From: a virus
DNA length: 42,246 bases
Strand: one strand, 5' to 3'
IMG/VR virus record: IMGVR_UViG_3300028030_000029
Coordinates: 1 to 42,246 of that record
This document shows positions 31,788 to 39,486 of this stretch, one piece after another (the first letter of the stretch is position 1; every line of letters begins with the position of its first letter). The notes beneath the pieces are model-generated. The model did not search any database. It worked only from the letters and a program-made list of their open reading frames with translations, and was not told the DNA's origin. The position numbers and the translations under genes are program-made.

Positions 31788-32540
31788 TTAATTCTCCTGT
31801 ATGTTAAATTTTTGTTTCTCTTCATCAGTCATATCTGACAACACATAATGAATAGCTTCACTGGAGTTCTGATCCCCCCAATAAACTCTTACTTCACCTC
31901 TACCACCTCCAACAGCAGGCAGGTTGGAACCATAATAACTACCGCCGCCGGCACCTACGCCTCCTTTAGCCGGGCCAAGGTCTGGATTACAGCCCTCACC
32001 ACCTGAGTGACCACCATCACCAAAAGGAGAGCCTTGACCAACTCCGTACGAGTTACACCCTGGGTTATAACCATTCTTATGCTGAACGCCTACACAAGGG
32101 AAGAACACCACATTAGCTGATGGAGAGTAAGATGGTTTACCTACATACCCTGCACTACCACCATTTACAGTAACTGTATGAAACTTTGAAGCTCCACCAG
32201 AGCCTCCTACCCCTCCTGCTCCCCCTACAACTACTGTAACAGTCTGACTATCAGCTACAGCCACATCGTCATTGAAATGCTCTCCGGCACCGCCTCCACC
32301 TGAAGCAGTTGTAGAAGAAATACCACCTCCTCCGCCTCCTACCATACACACCTTAACAGATGTATAACCGTAAGGCACAGTCCATGAATGGGTGCCTACA
32401 GTATTAAATATGATACTACCTGGAGGTGCAGCACGTCTATATACACATTGGCCGTCTATATCCAAATAGTCAACTCTTTGACCATCAATATATAGCTCTT
32501 TAATAAGCTTATCATCGATATACAATTTACCACATGTCAT
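31788..32540 (-). CDS. Glycine-rich tail adhesin
   Basis: A 250-residue protein (an ATG one codon earlier is possible). Residues about 35-220 contain repeated glycine runs (VGGGGGGISSTTASGGGGAGEH, VVVGGAGGVGGSGGASK, GGVGAGGGSYYGS). Such runs can pack as polyglycine-II helices, as in the receptor-binding tips of T-even gp38 adhesins. The N-terminal CGKLYIDDKLIKELYIDGQRVDYLDIDG has repeated strands that would attach it to the tail. A likely receptor-binding protein with variable loops between glycine helices. Confidence 0.82.
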   Translation of the reverse strand: MTCGKLYIDDKLIKELYIDGQRVDYLDIDGQCVYRRAAPPGSIIFNTVGTHSWTVPYGYTSVKVCMVGGGGGGISSTTASGGGGAGEHFNDDVAVADSQTVTVVVGGAGGVGGSGGASKFHTVTVNGGSAGYVGKPSYSPSANVVFFPCVGVQHKNGYNPGCNSYGVGQGSPFGDGGHSGGEGCNPDLGPAKGGVGAGGGSYYGSNLPAVGGGRGEVRVYWGDQNSSEAIHYVLSDMTDEEKQKFNIQEN

Positions 32541-33304
32541 CATATCCTCCTTTGAGGTATAGTTAATTTAGATGCATAGTTTGAGGTATGGTCTTTAGCT
32601 GTAATCTTAAAGATTTCATTCAGTTGTCGCTGATATTTATTAAGCTCAAGCTCACCTCTTTCTACGTTAGCTGCATCGTTATCGTCCTGTAATGCTGTAC
32701 CTGTAACATAATGCAAAAATGCGCTAAACCAAATATCAGGAAGTACAAGTTCATTTTGCATAGTGTAAGCTGGTTCAGGAACTGCTGAGTAATACACCTT
32801 AACCTTCGTAGATTTAGGAGCCGGCTGCACACTATCAAAAGAGGCATCTGATACTACCCCATGAATATCTTCAAGGGTACAATCTGAAGTATCTACACCT
32901 TGTGAGTTACTATCAACTACTACACCATACTTATCCTCTAAAGCTTGAATAATAGATGTATCTTGAGGCTTCAATACAAACTCAATTTCATTATACTTCA
33001 AATTATCCTTCAATGCACAAGGGAACTCAGCTTCACCAGCGTCTATCTGCATTCTTGACTCTATAGGAAGATAATTACCTTGATATTCAAGTCTCATAAC
33101 TCTAAGGGTATCCTTAGGTAAATCATAAACAAGCTTATCGTCTTGTAGGTCTATCTCAGCCTCTTTCTTATAGTAGTTAGTGAATATGCAAATATCCTGT
33201 TGACATAGTGACGTGTATAGGGCTAATGTATCATCTTGCCATCTCTCTTTCTTCACATCACCTAATCTCTGCCTAACTGCATTTACTACTGTTTCTACTG
33301 TCAT
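32540..33304 (-). CDS. Tail tube/head-tail adaptor (T7 gp11-like)
   Basis: A 254-residue protein opening MTVETVVNAVRQRLGDVKKERWQDDTLALYTSLCQQDI, the helix-strand pattern of podovirus head-to-tail adaptors (DUF6682-like, by pattern). It follows with DLQDDKLVYDLPKDTLRVMRLEYQ and a C-terminal HYVTGTALQDDNDAANVERGELELNKYQRQLNEI. It joins the portal to the tail nozzle. Confidence 0.8.
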   Translation of the reverse strand: MTVETVVNAVRQRLGDVKKERWQDDTLALYTSLCQQDICIFTNYYKKEAEIDLQDDKLVYDLPKDTLRVMRLEYQGNYLPIESRMQIDAGEAEFPCALKDNLKYNEIEFVLKPQDTSIIQALEDKYGVVVDSNSQGVDTSDCTLEDIHGVVSDASFDSVQPAPKSTKVKVYYSAVPEPAYTMQNELVLPDIWFSAFLHYVTGTALQDDNDAANVERGELELNKYQRQLNEIFKITAKDHTSNYASKLTIPQRRI

Positions 33305-33305
33305 G

Positions 33306-34505
33306 TTATCCCCTATACTGAATATAGACTACATTATCAGAGCCATACGTCTTGAAGTCTGCTGACATATCAGGTGTACCATTAGTACCATCACATACAT
33401 ACCATCCTGCCTCAAGATTAGCCACATCACCAGAATATAGTTTAATCTCGCCTACTACTGAAGGTGGATTACCTTCATGGTAAATATTATGCCCATTATA
33501 AGTAAATGATGTACCATTTAAGAACTGTATGTTACCCGCTTTGGATATTGTAATAAAATTGGTTGTCTGAGTATCGTCTTTTACTACTTTAAGGCCAAAA
33601 TTATTATCTTGAGAGCTAAATATTTTCCATTTATAATCGCCTGAACCTGTATCATGATTGTTATAAATCTGAACACCAGGCTCTTGATTTGATACAAAGG
33701 CTAAAAATCCTTTATACTGACCATACTCGCCTGAATGCAAAATAAGCTTATCTTCTAATATTAATGGAGTACCTTTAATGCTGTTACCTATCTGAAATCT
33801 CATTCTGCCATCTATATTGTCAGTTTCTACAGTGATTCTCCCTGAAGTTCCATTTTGATCAGGTATACCATCTCTATGGTTAAAACATAGGTTAGCATTC
33901 CCATATCCATCATTATAAGTCATTGCAACTGAGCCTGAGCCCCTACCAGTTTCTATATAGGTATTGCTTCTTAGACCTCCAAGAGCATATAACTCACCAT
34001 CTATTACAGCATCTCCAGTCTTAGATACGTAGTTAGTACTGAGATAGGCCAATCTTACACCATGATCCAATCTTACTGGGTCTTGCTGAAATGTTGGTGG
34101 TGAAGGAAATGTCACTTCTCCATTATCTTCAAACACAATCTTTTGTCCTAATGCAATCCCTGCAACTGAAAAAGACTCTATAGATGACCCACTATCCTGG
34201 GAACTAATATAAAGACGTGGCAGGCCATTTTTCTTCAAGCCTAAACCTTTATTGCTAATTATCAGATCGCCCTTCATTTCATTAGACCCATCAATATTTA
34301 GTTTTTTATCTACCGCATTTCTAACTGCCTCAACTTTACTATCTACCTGATCTATCTTAGCTTTAGTGGACTGCGTAGAAGAATAAGGTATCTTGTCTGC
34401 ATTTATCTGTGTAATATCAACCTGTCTGCCAGCTCTCATTTGAGGCTCAGTACCCATACCAAAAGTAAGGTCCTCTACTCCGCCCGCTGATTTTTTAATG
34501 GCCAT
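33306..34505 (-). CDS. Tail fibre with collar-like end
   Basis: A 399-residue beta-rich protein with AGGAG upstream. The start (IDQVDSKVEAVRNAVDKKL) is a short coiled coil; the centre has repeated fibre strands (LDHGVRLAYLSTNYVSKTGDAVIDGELY); the end GEIKLYSGDVANLEAGWYVCDGTNGTPDMS is the phage tail-collar signature found at the distal end of fibres. It would bind the host surface or hold the adhesin. It overlaps the lipoprotein gene by 11 bases. Confidence 0.85.
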   Translation of the reverse strand: MAIKKSAGGVEDLTFGMGTEPQMRAGRQVDITQINADKIPYSSTQSTKAKIDQVDSKVEAVRNAVDKKLNIDGSNEMKGDLIISNKGLGLKKNGLPRLYISSQDSGSSIESFSVAGIALGQKIVFEDNGEVTFPSPPTFQQDPVRLDHGVRLAYLSTNYVSKTGDAVIDGELYALGGLRSNTYIETGRGSGSVAMTYNDGYGNANLCFNHRDGIPDQNGTSGRITVETDNIDGRMRFQIGNSIKGTPLILEDKLILHSGEYGQYKGFLAFVSNQEPGVQIYNNHDTGSGDYKWKIFSSQDNNFGLKVVKDDTQTTNFITISKAGNIQFLNGTSFTYNGHNIYHEGNPPSVVGEIKLYSGDVANLEAGWYVCDGTNGTPDMSADFKTYGSDNVVYIQYRG

Positions 34506-34650
34506 TATTTACTCCTGAATTGTTTTTCCTCAATGTAGTATTAGAGTTATCTGACACCCCTGATACTGTTACTTTGGCACTATTCATAATAACTACTGGA
34601 GCACAACCTGCTAACAAAGCTATAGCTAATGTGAATACTATATATTTCAT
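34495..34650 (-). CDS. Small lipoprotein (51 aa) overlapping two virion genes
   Basis: A 51-residue protein (MKYIVFTLAIALLAGCAPVVIM...) with a hydrophobic signal and a perfect lipobox LAGC (Cys16), so the mature protein is a 36-residue lipoprotein rich in Ser, Thr and Asn. AAGGTG lies six bases before its ATG. The start overlaps the LamG-like gene by four bases (ATGA), and the end overlaps the fibre gene by 11 bases. Phage lipoproteins of this size act as outer-membrane spanins or as superinfection-exclusion factors that mask the receptor (compare T5 Llp). Its place between two adhesin genes favours the second role; that is inference. Confidence 0.8.
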   Translation of the reverse strand: MKYIVFTLAIALLAGCAPVVIMNSAKVTVSGVSDNSNTTLRKNNSGVNNGH

Positions 34651-35810
34651 GCTTTCACCTTATTCCAATAATCAGCCCATGTAGTATCAGGGTTATTAGG
34701 CTTAGCCATCGCTATAATAATCTCACCCATGAAACATACTGTTCTCTGAGTGTCACTATCAAGCCCTCCTAATTGTATTGTAGAAGTATGAGGCTTGTCA
34801 AATACTATAGTACCTAATACTTGAAGTGGCTCCCCATTCAAAGCACCTTTTACTTCACCTGTATTGTGGTCATAAATAGCACACAGTGCATTTATAGGTT
34901 TACTAAAGTCTACATTAAAATTCCAATTCCCATTTCCTATACTTAAACTTAATTTATTATTTACTGATTTTGCTAACTTCATGTTGTTATTAGCTGATGA
35001 AACTCCTTTACCATTCATAAATTCAGCATAAGTGCCATTTTCATCCCAATTAGTAATATCAATAGCAATCATAAGAGTGAAATCCATATTTGAACCATCT
35101 ACCTTGATTCCCGTATCTATCTGTTCACCTTTACCCTGGAACTTCACTTGATTTTTATCAATTACTTTAGTAGGTAAGCCAGTATCATTTAGTTCTAATC
35201 TTAGTGTTTGTAAACCATATTGTGCTGTAAAGTTTCTTGAATAGGTTCCGTTTATAGGTAATCTTTGAGAATCATCGATATCGATTATTTCAGCCCCTTC
35301 ATTTGTGCAAGCATAGTACCTATCATTATTACCCATAGGAATACTTAATACATGTTCGCCCATTGCCCACTTTACAAGTAGTTCTTGGTCTTCATTTAGC
35401 AAATCTAAATCAGCTTGAGTAAATGAGTTGCCATCCAGCATTACTAAGTTGTTGAACTCTACGTTTTCCAATCTGAATGTATCACCACTCAATGAAGGAA
35501 CTACGAACTGATGTTGACTAAAATCATAATACGTAATATAAGAAGAAGATGTGATAGGCACATCAATGTACCCGTCGTTCTCTAAAGTAATAGCTCTACC
35601 ACTATTTAGCAATCCTGGAAATTTACCATTATTACCCGTAGGAACATTACGTAGATAGAGATTATACCCATAGTCCCTAGCATATCTCTTCTTAGTTGAT
35701 GTATCTGTATAGTACCCATCAGGGTCTACAAACTGATACCATGCAAAGTCACCTGGGAATGCAGGCGGGACGCCACCAGTTACGGCATGTTTGAAGCCAA
35801 ACCTAAGCAT
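34647..35810 (-). CDS. LamG/concanavalin-like adhesin
   Basis: A 387-residue protein. Residues about 1-200 are a mixed beta region (FAWYQFVDPDGYYTDTSTKKRYARDYGYNLYLRNVP). Residues 220-387 read like a laminin-G/concanavalin-type carbohydrate-binding sandwich (GEQIDTGIKVDGSNMDFTLMIAIDITNWDENGTYAEF ... ALCAIYDHNTGEVKGALNGEPLQ ... GLDSDTQRTVCFMGEIIIAMAKP). It begins three bases after the previous stop with no good ribosome-binding site, suggesting coupled translation. It is a likely receptor-binding or capsid-surface carbohydrate-binding protein. Confidence 0.78.
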   Translation of the reverse strand: MLRFGFKHAVTGGVPPAFPGDFAWYQFVDPDGYYTDTSTKKRYARDYGYNLYLRNVPTGNNGKFPGLLNSGRAITLENDGYIDVPITSSSYITYYDFSQHQFVVPSLSGDTFRLENVEFNNLVMLDGNSFTQADLDLLNEDQELLVKWAMGEHVLSIPMGNNDRYYACTNEGAEIIDIDDSQRLPINGTYSRNFTAQYGLQTLRLELNDTGLPTKVIDKNQVKFQGKGEQIDTGIKVDGSNMDFTLMIAIDITNWDENGTYAEFMNGKGVSSANNNMKLAKSVNNKLSLSIGNGNWNFNVDFSKPINALCAIYDHNTGEVKGALNGEPLQVLGTIVFDKPHTSTIQLGGLDSDTQRTVCFMGEIIIAMAKPNNPDTTWADYWNKVKA

Positions 35811-36056
35811 TTAACTAACCCATACAGTCGCTGTGGCTGTGATGTAAAGCACGCCATTACCTATGGCTAAGTCCATACCTGCTTTAGCTGCTACTACTAC
35901 AGAAGAGCCTCCTTCGAAGATAAAGGTTACTGTAGCGTCCTCCGCAACATGCACGATGTTATAGCCTTTGGCTTCTAGGTTAGTAGGAGTACCTACATAG
36001 GTATTAGCTTGAATAGGAAAAGCCTGAATAGGCTGTGAATTGTCTTTTACCAACAT
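35811..36056 (-). CDS. Small beta-rich virion protein
   Basis: An 81-residue protein starting MLVKDNSQPIQAFPIQANTYVG behind AAGGA, one base after the EVK-repeat gene. It is alternating hydrophobic beta strand throughout (ATVTFIFEGGSSVVVAAKAGMDLAIGNGVLYITATATVWVS). It may be a decoration or head-fibre anchoring protein. A longer reading upstream would run into the repeat tract in another frame and is rejected. Confidence 0.78.
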   Translation of the reverse strand: MLVKDNSQPIQAFPIQANTYVGTPTNLEAKGYNIVHVAEDATVTFIFEGGSSVVVAAKAGMDLAIGNGVLYITATATVWVS

Positions 36057-36057
36057 C

Positions 36058-36270
36058 TTATTTTCCTTCTTTGTTTTCTTTAACTTCTTTGTTTTCTTTG
36101 TTTTCTTTAACTTCTTTAACTTCTTTAACTTCTTTAACTTCTTTAACTTCTTTAACTTCTTTAGCAAGCGTTGGAGCTGGTGTAGGCTTAGGTTGCATAG
36201 CTTTAAGCGCTTCCTCTCTGTTATCTGCTTCTACTGTTACTTTCAATTCGGGGTTATGATATTTTGACAT
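36058..36270 (-). CDS. Repeat protein with EVK/ENK tail
   Basis: A 70-residue protein with AAAAAGGAG upstream. The first 25 residues (MSKYHNPELKVTVEADNREEALKAM) look like a short alpha/beta module, followed by a proline linker (QPKPTPAPTL). Residues 37-70 are tripeptide repeats (EVK and ENK units) encoded by a 9-base tandem repeat. The tail is a highly charged, zwitterionic helix or disordered spring. It sits between capsid decoration and adhesin genes. The same domain start (KVTVEA..REEALKA) occurs in small phage head-region proteins I cannot name. Confidence 0.8.
   Translation of the reverse strand: MSKYHNPELKVTVEADNREEALKAMQPKPTPAPTLAKEVKEVKEVKEVKEVKEVKENKENKEVKENKEGK
36067..36165 (-). 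repeat. 9-bp in-frame tandem repeat (about 11 units)
   Basis: Units of TTCTTTAAC or TTCTTTGTT (plus strand) encode EVK or ENK on the minus strand. The pattern is open in other frames too, producing spurious reading frames. Length changes by unit would keep the reading frame. Confidence 0.9.
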
Positions 36271-36300
36271 TTTACTCTCCTTTTTATAATTTGAAGTGAA

Positions 36301-36359
36301 GGCTCCGAAGAGCCCTCTATCAAACTATATGTCAGGCCAACCATGTGGGGTTAGGCCTG
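36301..36359 (-). terminator. Two hairpins after the capsid/decoration genes
   Basis: Downstream (minus strand) of the decoration gene are a large hairpin with CAGGCC and AACC stems (36333-36359) and a GGCTC-TTCG-GAGCC tetraloop hairpin (36301-36314). Neither has a proper T-run. They could attenuate transcription or protect the abundant capsid mRNA from 3' decay, setting the high ratio of capsid to downstream proteins. Confidence 0.5.
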
Positions 36360-36370
36360 GAGGCCAGCTA

Positions 36371-36823
36371 CTAACCAGCATAGTTTCCATTCTTGAGATT
36401 AGTAGAAACAGTGTCAAGGACAACTCTCGCTACGCCGTTTTTAACAGGAGTACCTGCTGTTCCAGCTACGATACCTACAGTAATAGTCTGACCAGCCTGG
36501 AAGAACTTATCTTCTACAGTTGATACAGTAACACCTGTTGCATCACCTGCTACATCTGTGAAGAATGCAGTTCCAGCAATATCTACACTGATCTTAGCAC
36601 CAGTTGGGAACGCTTCGTCAATGATGAGGTATGCTTTCTTAACGATCGTACCTGGTTCGATAATAGCTGCTGTGTAAGCATCGCCTGAAGCAATTTCTTT
36701 GTCACCTGAACCGGTACGAGGCGAACCATCCTCGTATACCGCTGGACAAGTCATTACTACTGACTCTGCATATCTCTTATCTCTGTTGTTAAATCTATCT
36801 GCGATTGAAATAAATTGTGCCAT
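36371..36823 (-). CDS. Capsid decoration/head protein
   Basis: A 150-residue protein with AAGGAG upstream, 10 bases after the capsid gene. It is beta-rich and alanine/glycine/threonine-rich (VKKAYLIIDEAFPTGAKISVDIAGTAFFTDVAGDATGVTV), typical of head decoration or stabilisation proteins next to major capsid genes in phages. It is followed by the hairpin pair at 36301-36359, and so should be expressed at capsid levels. Confidence 0.7.
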   Translation of the reverse strand: MAQFISIADRFNNRDKRYAESVVMTCPAVYEDGSPRTGSGDKEIASGDAYTAAIIEPGTIVKKAYLIIDEAFPTGAKISVDIAGTAFFTDVAGDATGVTVSTVEDKFFQAGQTITVGIVAGTAGTPVKNGVARVVLDTVSTNLKNGNYAG

Positions 36824-36833
36824 TTACTACTCC

Positions 36834-37991
36834 TTAGTTCTGACGGAAGAATGTATCTACACATACGATACCGTAATCGTGTCCTGATACCTTAGCTTCT
36901 ATATAGTCTGTATTCTCAGCTTTGAGAATTGTTTTTTGAACGTTCATCCATACCTCAAGTGCAGACTCTGATTTGATACCGAAGTCTTGTGACTCTTGCC
37001 ACTTATAGTCTGGTTGCTTACCGAATCCGATTTGGATAGCTGAACGACCAAGAATGATTGCTCTTGAAGCCTCTACCGTACCTGTTGCGCCATATCCAGT
37101 CTGTCCTTCGAACAGTCCAGTTGAGTCAACATGTCTAAGACCTGCGATCTCCACCTCTGATTTACCAATCTCTGGGCTTGCTTTACCGAATGCCGTATCA
37201 GCTTCTATAAAGATGAACGAACCGATCTTACCGATAACACCCTTGATGAGTCTGTTATTCTCACCTCTAACGTCACCCATTGCTGTTACGTCAATGAACT
37301 TAGTGTCTTGTCTAAGGTTCTTAGATGCTCTTGAATCGATAACTACCAGCCATACTCTCTTGCCGTCTGCAAGCTGATATGGTTCAAGTGGACGTCTGCT
37401 ATTACCTACATTGTAACCCTTACCAGATTTAATGATGTCTTCTACATCGAGTACGAAGTCATACGACCATACGTCTGCTGCATCAAGTGCACCAATTGAG
37501 GTCTTATCATTAGGCATGATAACATGTGATGGGCCTTCTCCGTTAAGGAAACCTTGTGCTGCATCAAATACCATCTGGTCTTTGGCTCTAATGAATAGGT
37601 CAGCCAGTTTTGAACGTGAGTCAGAGTGCTGTGAAATAGACAAATCACCTACATTTACTGCATCGAATGCATCACCGTTATCTACTGACCATCTAAGACG
37701 TCTAACTCTCAGCTTATCTGAGAATAGTTTCTTCTGCTCTGAATTACCCCAAGCCTGCTCTTTATCAACGTGAGCTTTTGATGTTAGGTTACCATCGAAC
37801 TGGAATCTAATCTCGTGACCTTCAGTTGCTGAAAAGTCGTTCTTCTGGTAAATTACCGCGTCGCTTGACGTACCTGTAAGACCATCCCAAAAAGATGTTG
37901 AACGTGCTTGTATCAGTCCTTCAAGCATCCATCCATTACGGACGAGAATACTATCGTAAGGTACTACACCTGTGCCTGATGCTGTTGCCAT
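36834..37991 (-). CDS. Major capsid protein (N4-gp56/DUF4043-like)
   Basis: A 385-residue protein with AGGAG upstream, directly behind the scaffold gene. The sequence pattern (SATEGHEIRFQFDGNLTSKAHVDKEQAWGNSEQKKL, RRLRWSVDNGDAF, GDLSISQHSDSRSKLADLFIRAKDQMVFDAA) fits the HK97-fold coat proteins of the N4 gp56/DUF4043 type. It forms the icosahedral shell. Codon choice in this gene looks more restricted than in neighbours (repeated use of ATC, CGT, GAC), consistent with high expression. Confidence 0.88.
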   Translation of the reverse strand: MATASGTGVVPYDSILVRNGWMLEGLIQARSTSFWDGLTGTSSDAVIYQKNDFSATEGHEIRFQFDGNLTSKAHVDKEQAWGNSEQKKLFSDKLRVRRLRWSVDNGDAFDAVNVGDLSISQHSDSRSKLADLFIRAKDQMVFDAAQGFLNGEGPSHVIMPNDKTSIGALDAADVWSYDFVLDVEDIIKSGKGYNVGNSRRPLEPYQLADGKRVWLVVIDSRASKNLRQDTKFIDVTAMGDVRGENNRLIKGVIGKIGSFIFIEADTAFGKASPEIGKSEVEIAGLRHVDSTGLFEGQTGYGATGTVEASRAIILGRSAIQIGFGKQPDYKWQESQDFGIKSESALEVWMNVQKTILKAENTDYIEAKVSGHDYGIVCVDTFFRQN

Positions 37992-38000
37992 TTATTACTC

Positions 38001-38828
38001 CTAAAATGTGATATGTGCGTAGTCGATGCCAGGGTCTGGAGTTTCCGCAATAGCTTGCTGACTACCTGTAAGGGTATTCATATTAGCTGTTTGAGAAGGC
38101 TCCTGCCCTTTATCGACTACCTTAGGCCCTTCAATGAAGGCCACCGCTTTTTCTAAATATGTGTCAAAGTCAATTTCGCCATCGAGGAGTTGCTTAGCAT
38201 AAATTGGAGGAACCATCAGTTCAAGCTGTTCAGGAGTAACCGGTGTTTCCCTATTCTGATTGAACTCTTCGAGCCGTCTTTTACGGTATTCGATCTCTGT
38301 TTCCTCTTTAGCCTTTTTGCTAACCTCTTCAAGCTTTTCCTTGACCTTGTCTTTTGCCTGTGCTTCCAGCTGTCGCATACGCTGATACCACTCATCGGGG
38401 TTAGCATATTTCAGCTCTTCAAGCTCTTTCTGCTCTTCTGGAGATAATCCTGATGTAGGAGTCTCGTACTGTGCAAGTTGTTGCTTGAGTGCTTCAGCCT
38501 CTGCCTTGAGTGCTTTCAGCTCTTGCTGTGCCTTCGTATAAGAGGACTGTGTGTCCCTAAACGATTTCGTGGCCGCTACAGCTGCTTTAAGCTCAGGACT
38601 AATACCTTCGGGATAGATGAACTTACCGTTATCATCCACCTGAATATTTTTGAGAATCTCGTTAACCTGTGTCCGAATGTCCACCTTAGACTCTTCAGGT
38701 TCGGTATCGATCTTCTCTACTACCTCTTCTACTGGGTTCTCATATCCGAACTCAGCGAAGTAGTCTTGTGCCGTTTTAGGCGTTTCATTTTCAGTTTGTT
38801 CGGAAACCTGTGTATTTGGTACTTCCAT
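38001..38828 (-). CDS. Scaffolding protein
   Basis: A 275-residue acidic, helical protein. The ATG at 38828 is chosen because AAAGGA lies nine bases before it; the ATG at 38837 would touch the ribosome-binding site. It is Glu/Lys/Gln-rich with long coiled coils (KAQQELKALKAEAEALKQQLAQYE, KEKLEEVSKKAKEETEIEYRKRRLEE) and disordered ends, located directly before the capsid gene. It guides capsid assembly and then leaves the prohead. It is the first gene of the leftward virion operon. Confidence 0.88.
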   Translation of the reverse strand: MEVPNTQVSEQTENETPKTAQDYFAEFGYENPVEEVVEKIDTEPEESKVDIRTQVNEILKNIQVDDNGKFIYPEGISPELKAAVAATKSFRDTQSSYTKAQQELKALKAEAEALKQQLAQYETPTSGLSPEEQKELEELKYANPDEWYQRMRQLEAQAKDKVKEKLEEVSKKAKEETEIEYRKRRLEEFNQNRETPVTPEQLELMVPPIYAKQLLDGEIDFDTYLEKAVAFIEGPKVVDKGQEPSQTANMNTLTGSQQAIAETPDPGIDYAHITF

Positions 38829-38854
38829 ATCAATCATTCCTTTATCTAGAATAT

Positions 38855-38877
38855 GGTTGAATCGATAGTTTTCAACC
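38855..38877 (-). promoter_or_regulatory. Hairpin in the leader of the virion transcript
   Basis: GGTTGAA and TTCAACC (38855-38861 and 38871-38877) form a hairpin with a 9-base loop, close to the likely 5' end of the leftward mRNA. It may stabilise the transcript or be an operator between the two divergent promoters. Confidence 0.45.
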
Positions 38878-38884
38878 TATATCC

Positions 38885-38911
38885 ATTATCATATCATCAT
38901 AAAGATTAAAG
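38885..38911 (-). promoter_or_regulatory. Probable promoter of the virion operon
   Basis: On the minus strand the sequence TTTAATCTTTATGATGATATGATAATGG holds -10-like TATGAT (38888-38893) and GATAAT (38885-38890). One AATCTT half-site (38903-38908) lies upstream, but the symmetric second half is missing. This is the only obvious promoter ahead of the 18-kb leftward operon. Confidence 0.45.
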
Positions 38912-38921
38912 TTTTATTAAA

Positions 38922-38945
38922 TTTTAAGAGTTTTTTAGATATAAT
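38922..38945 (+). promoter_or_regulatory. Terminase promoter with a half-site only
   Basis: TATAAT (38940-38945) with TTTTAAGA (38922-38929) at exactly the same spacing as in the dyad promoters (18 bp from TTTTAAG to TATAAT). The left arm AATCTT is replaced by unrelated sequence. A dimeric regulator would bind poorly, so timing should differ from the early operons. Confidence 0.65.
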
Positions 38946-38978
38946 GAAGTTATAAGAAAAACTAATACAAGGATTACT

Positions 38979-39485
38979 ATGGCTATCGATGAATCACTCC
39001 GTTTGAAGATAGAAGCGGAACTAAGATTGGGTAAGAAGCCTAAAGAGCTGAGTGAGAAGTATGGAGTGCCGTACGTCACTATCAATGGGTGGAATAAGAA
39101 ATTGAAGGCAGAGAGGGAGAACGCTGAGGTAGATGCACTATTGGAGGTTGATGAGTCAGTGCTACACCACATAGCTGATGAGGTGAAGAAAGACGCGCCC
39201 CTACCAGAGGCTAAGAAAGTGGAAAAGTTAGTGGGTCAGGTCGATGGACTAAAGAGGCTGGAGGACAAGACCAGAGAGCTGAGTCTGTCGATACTGAACC
39301 AGGTAAGTAACTACTTGGCCCTACAAGAAGAGCCCAACATGCGCGACCTGAAGGACGCCGCTACCATTGTGACCACCATACATAATGCTATGTTCAACAA
39401 AGCTAGCACTCAGGTCAATGTTATGAACTCGACTACTATCAACACAGAAAAGCGCGAGATATTCCGTGCAAACCTGAAGGCTTAA
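38979..39485 (+). CDS. terS: Terminase small subunit
   Basis: A 168-residue protein with AAGGATTACT before the ATG. Residues 1-40 are a helix-turn-helix (LRLGKKPKELSEKYGVPYVTINGWNKKLKAE), followed by helices for oligomerisation and a short tail. It recognises phage DNA for packaging and stimulates the large subunit, whose gene begins one base after this stop codon. It is divergent from the virion operon. Confidence 0.88.
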   Translation: MAIDESLRLKIEAELRLGKKPKELSEKYGVPYVTINGWNKKLKAERENAEVDALLEVDESVLHHIADEVKKDAPLPEAKKVEKLVGQVDGLKRLEDKTRELSLSILNQVSNYLALQEEPNMRDLKDAATIVTTIHNAMFNKASTQVNVMNSTTINTEKREIFRANLKA

Positions 39486-39486
39486 C

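Noticed and set aside
35811-36167. A longer version of the 35811 gene beginning with a Leu-Lys-Lys repeat
   Set aside because: The extension is the EVK repeat tract read in another frame from a non-ATG start. The ATG at 36056 has a proper AAGGA site and lies one base after the previous stop.
36035-36267. Two plus-strand frames of Leu-Thr-Ser and Asn-Phe-Phe repeats
   Set aside because: Opposite-strand shadows of the 9-bp repeat; no ribosome-binding site and low-complexity products.
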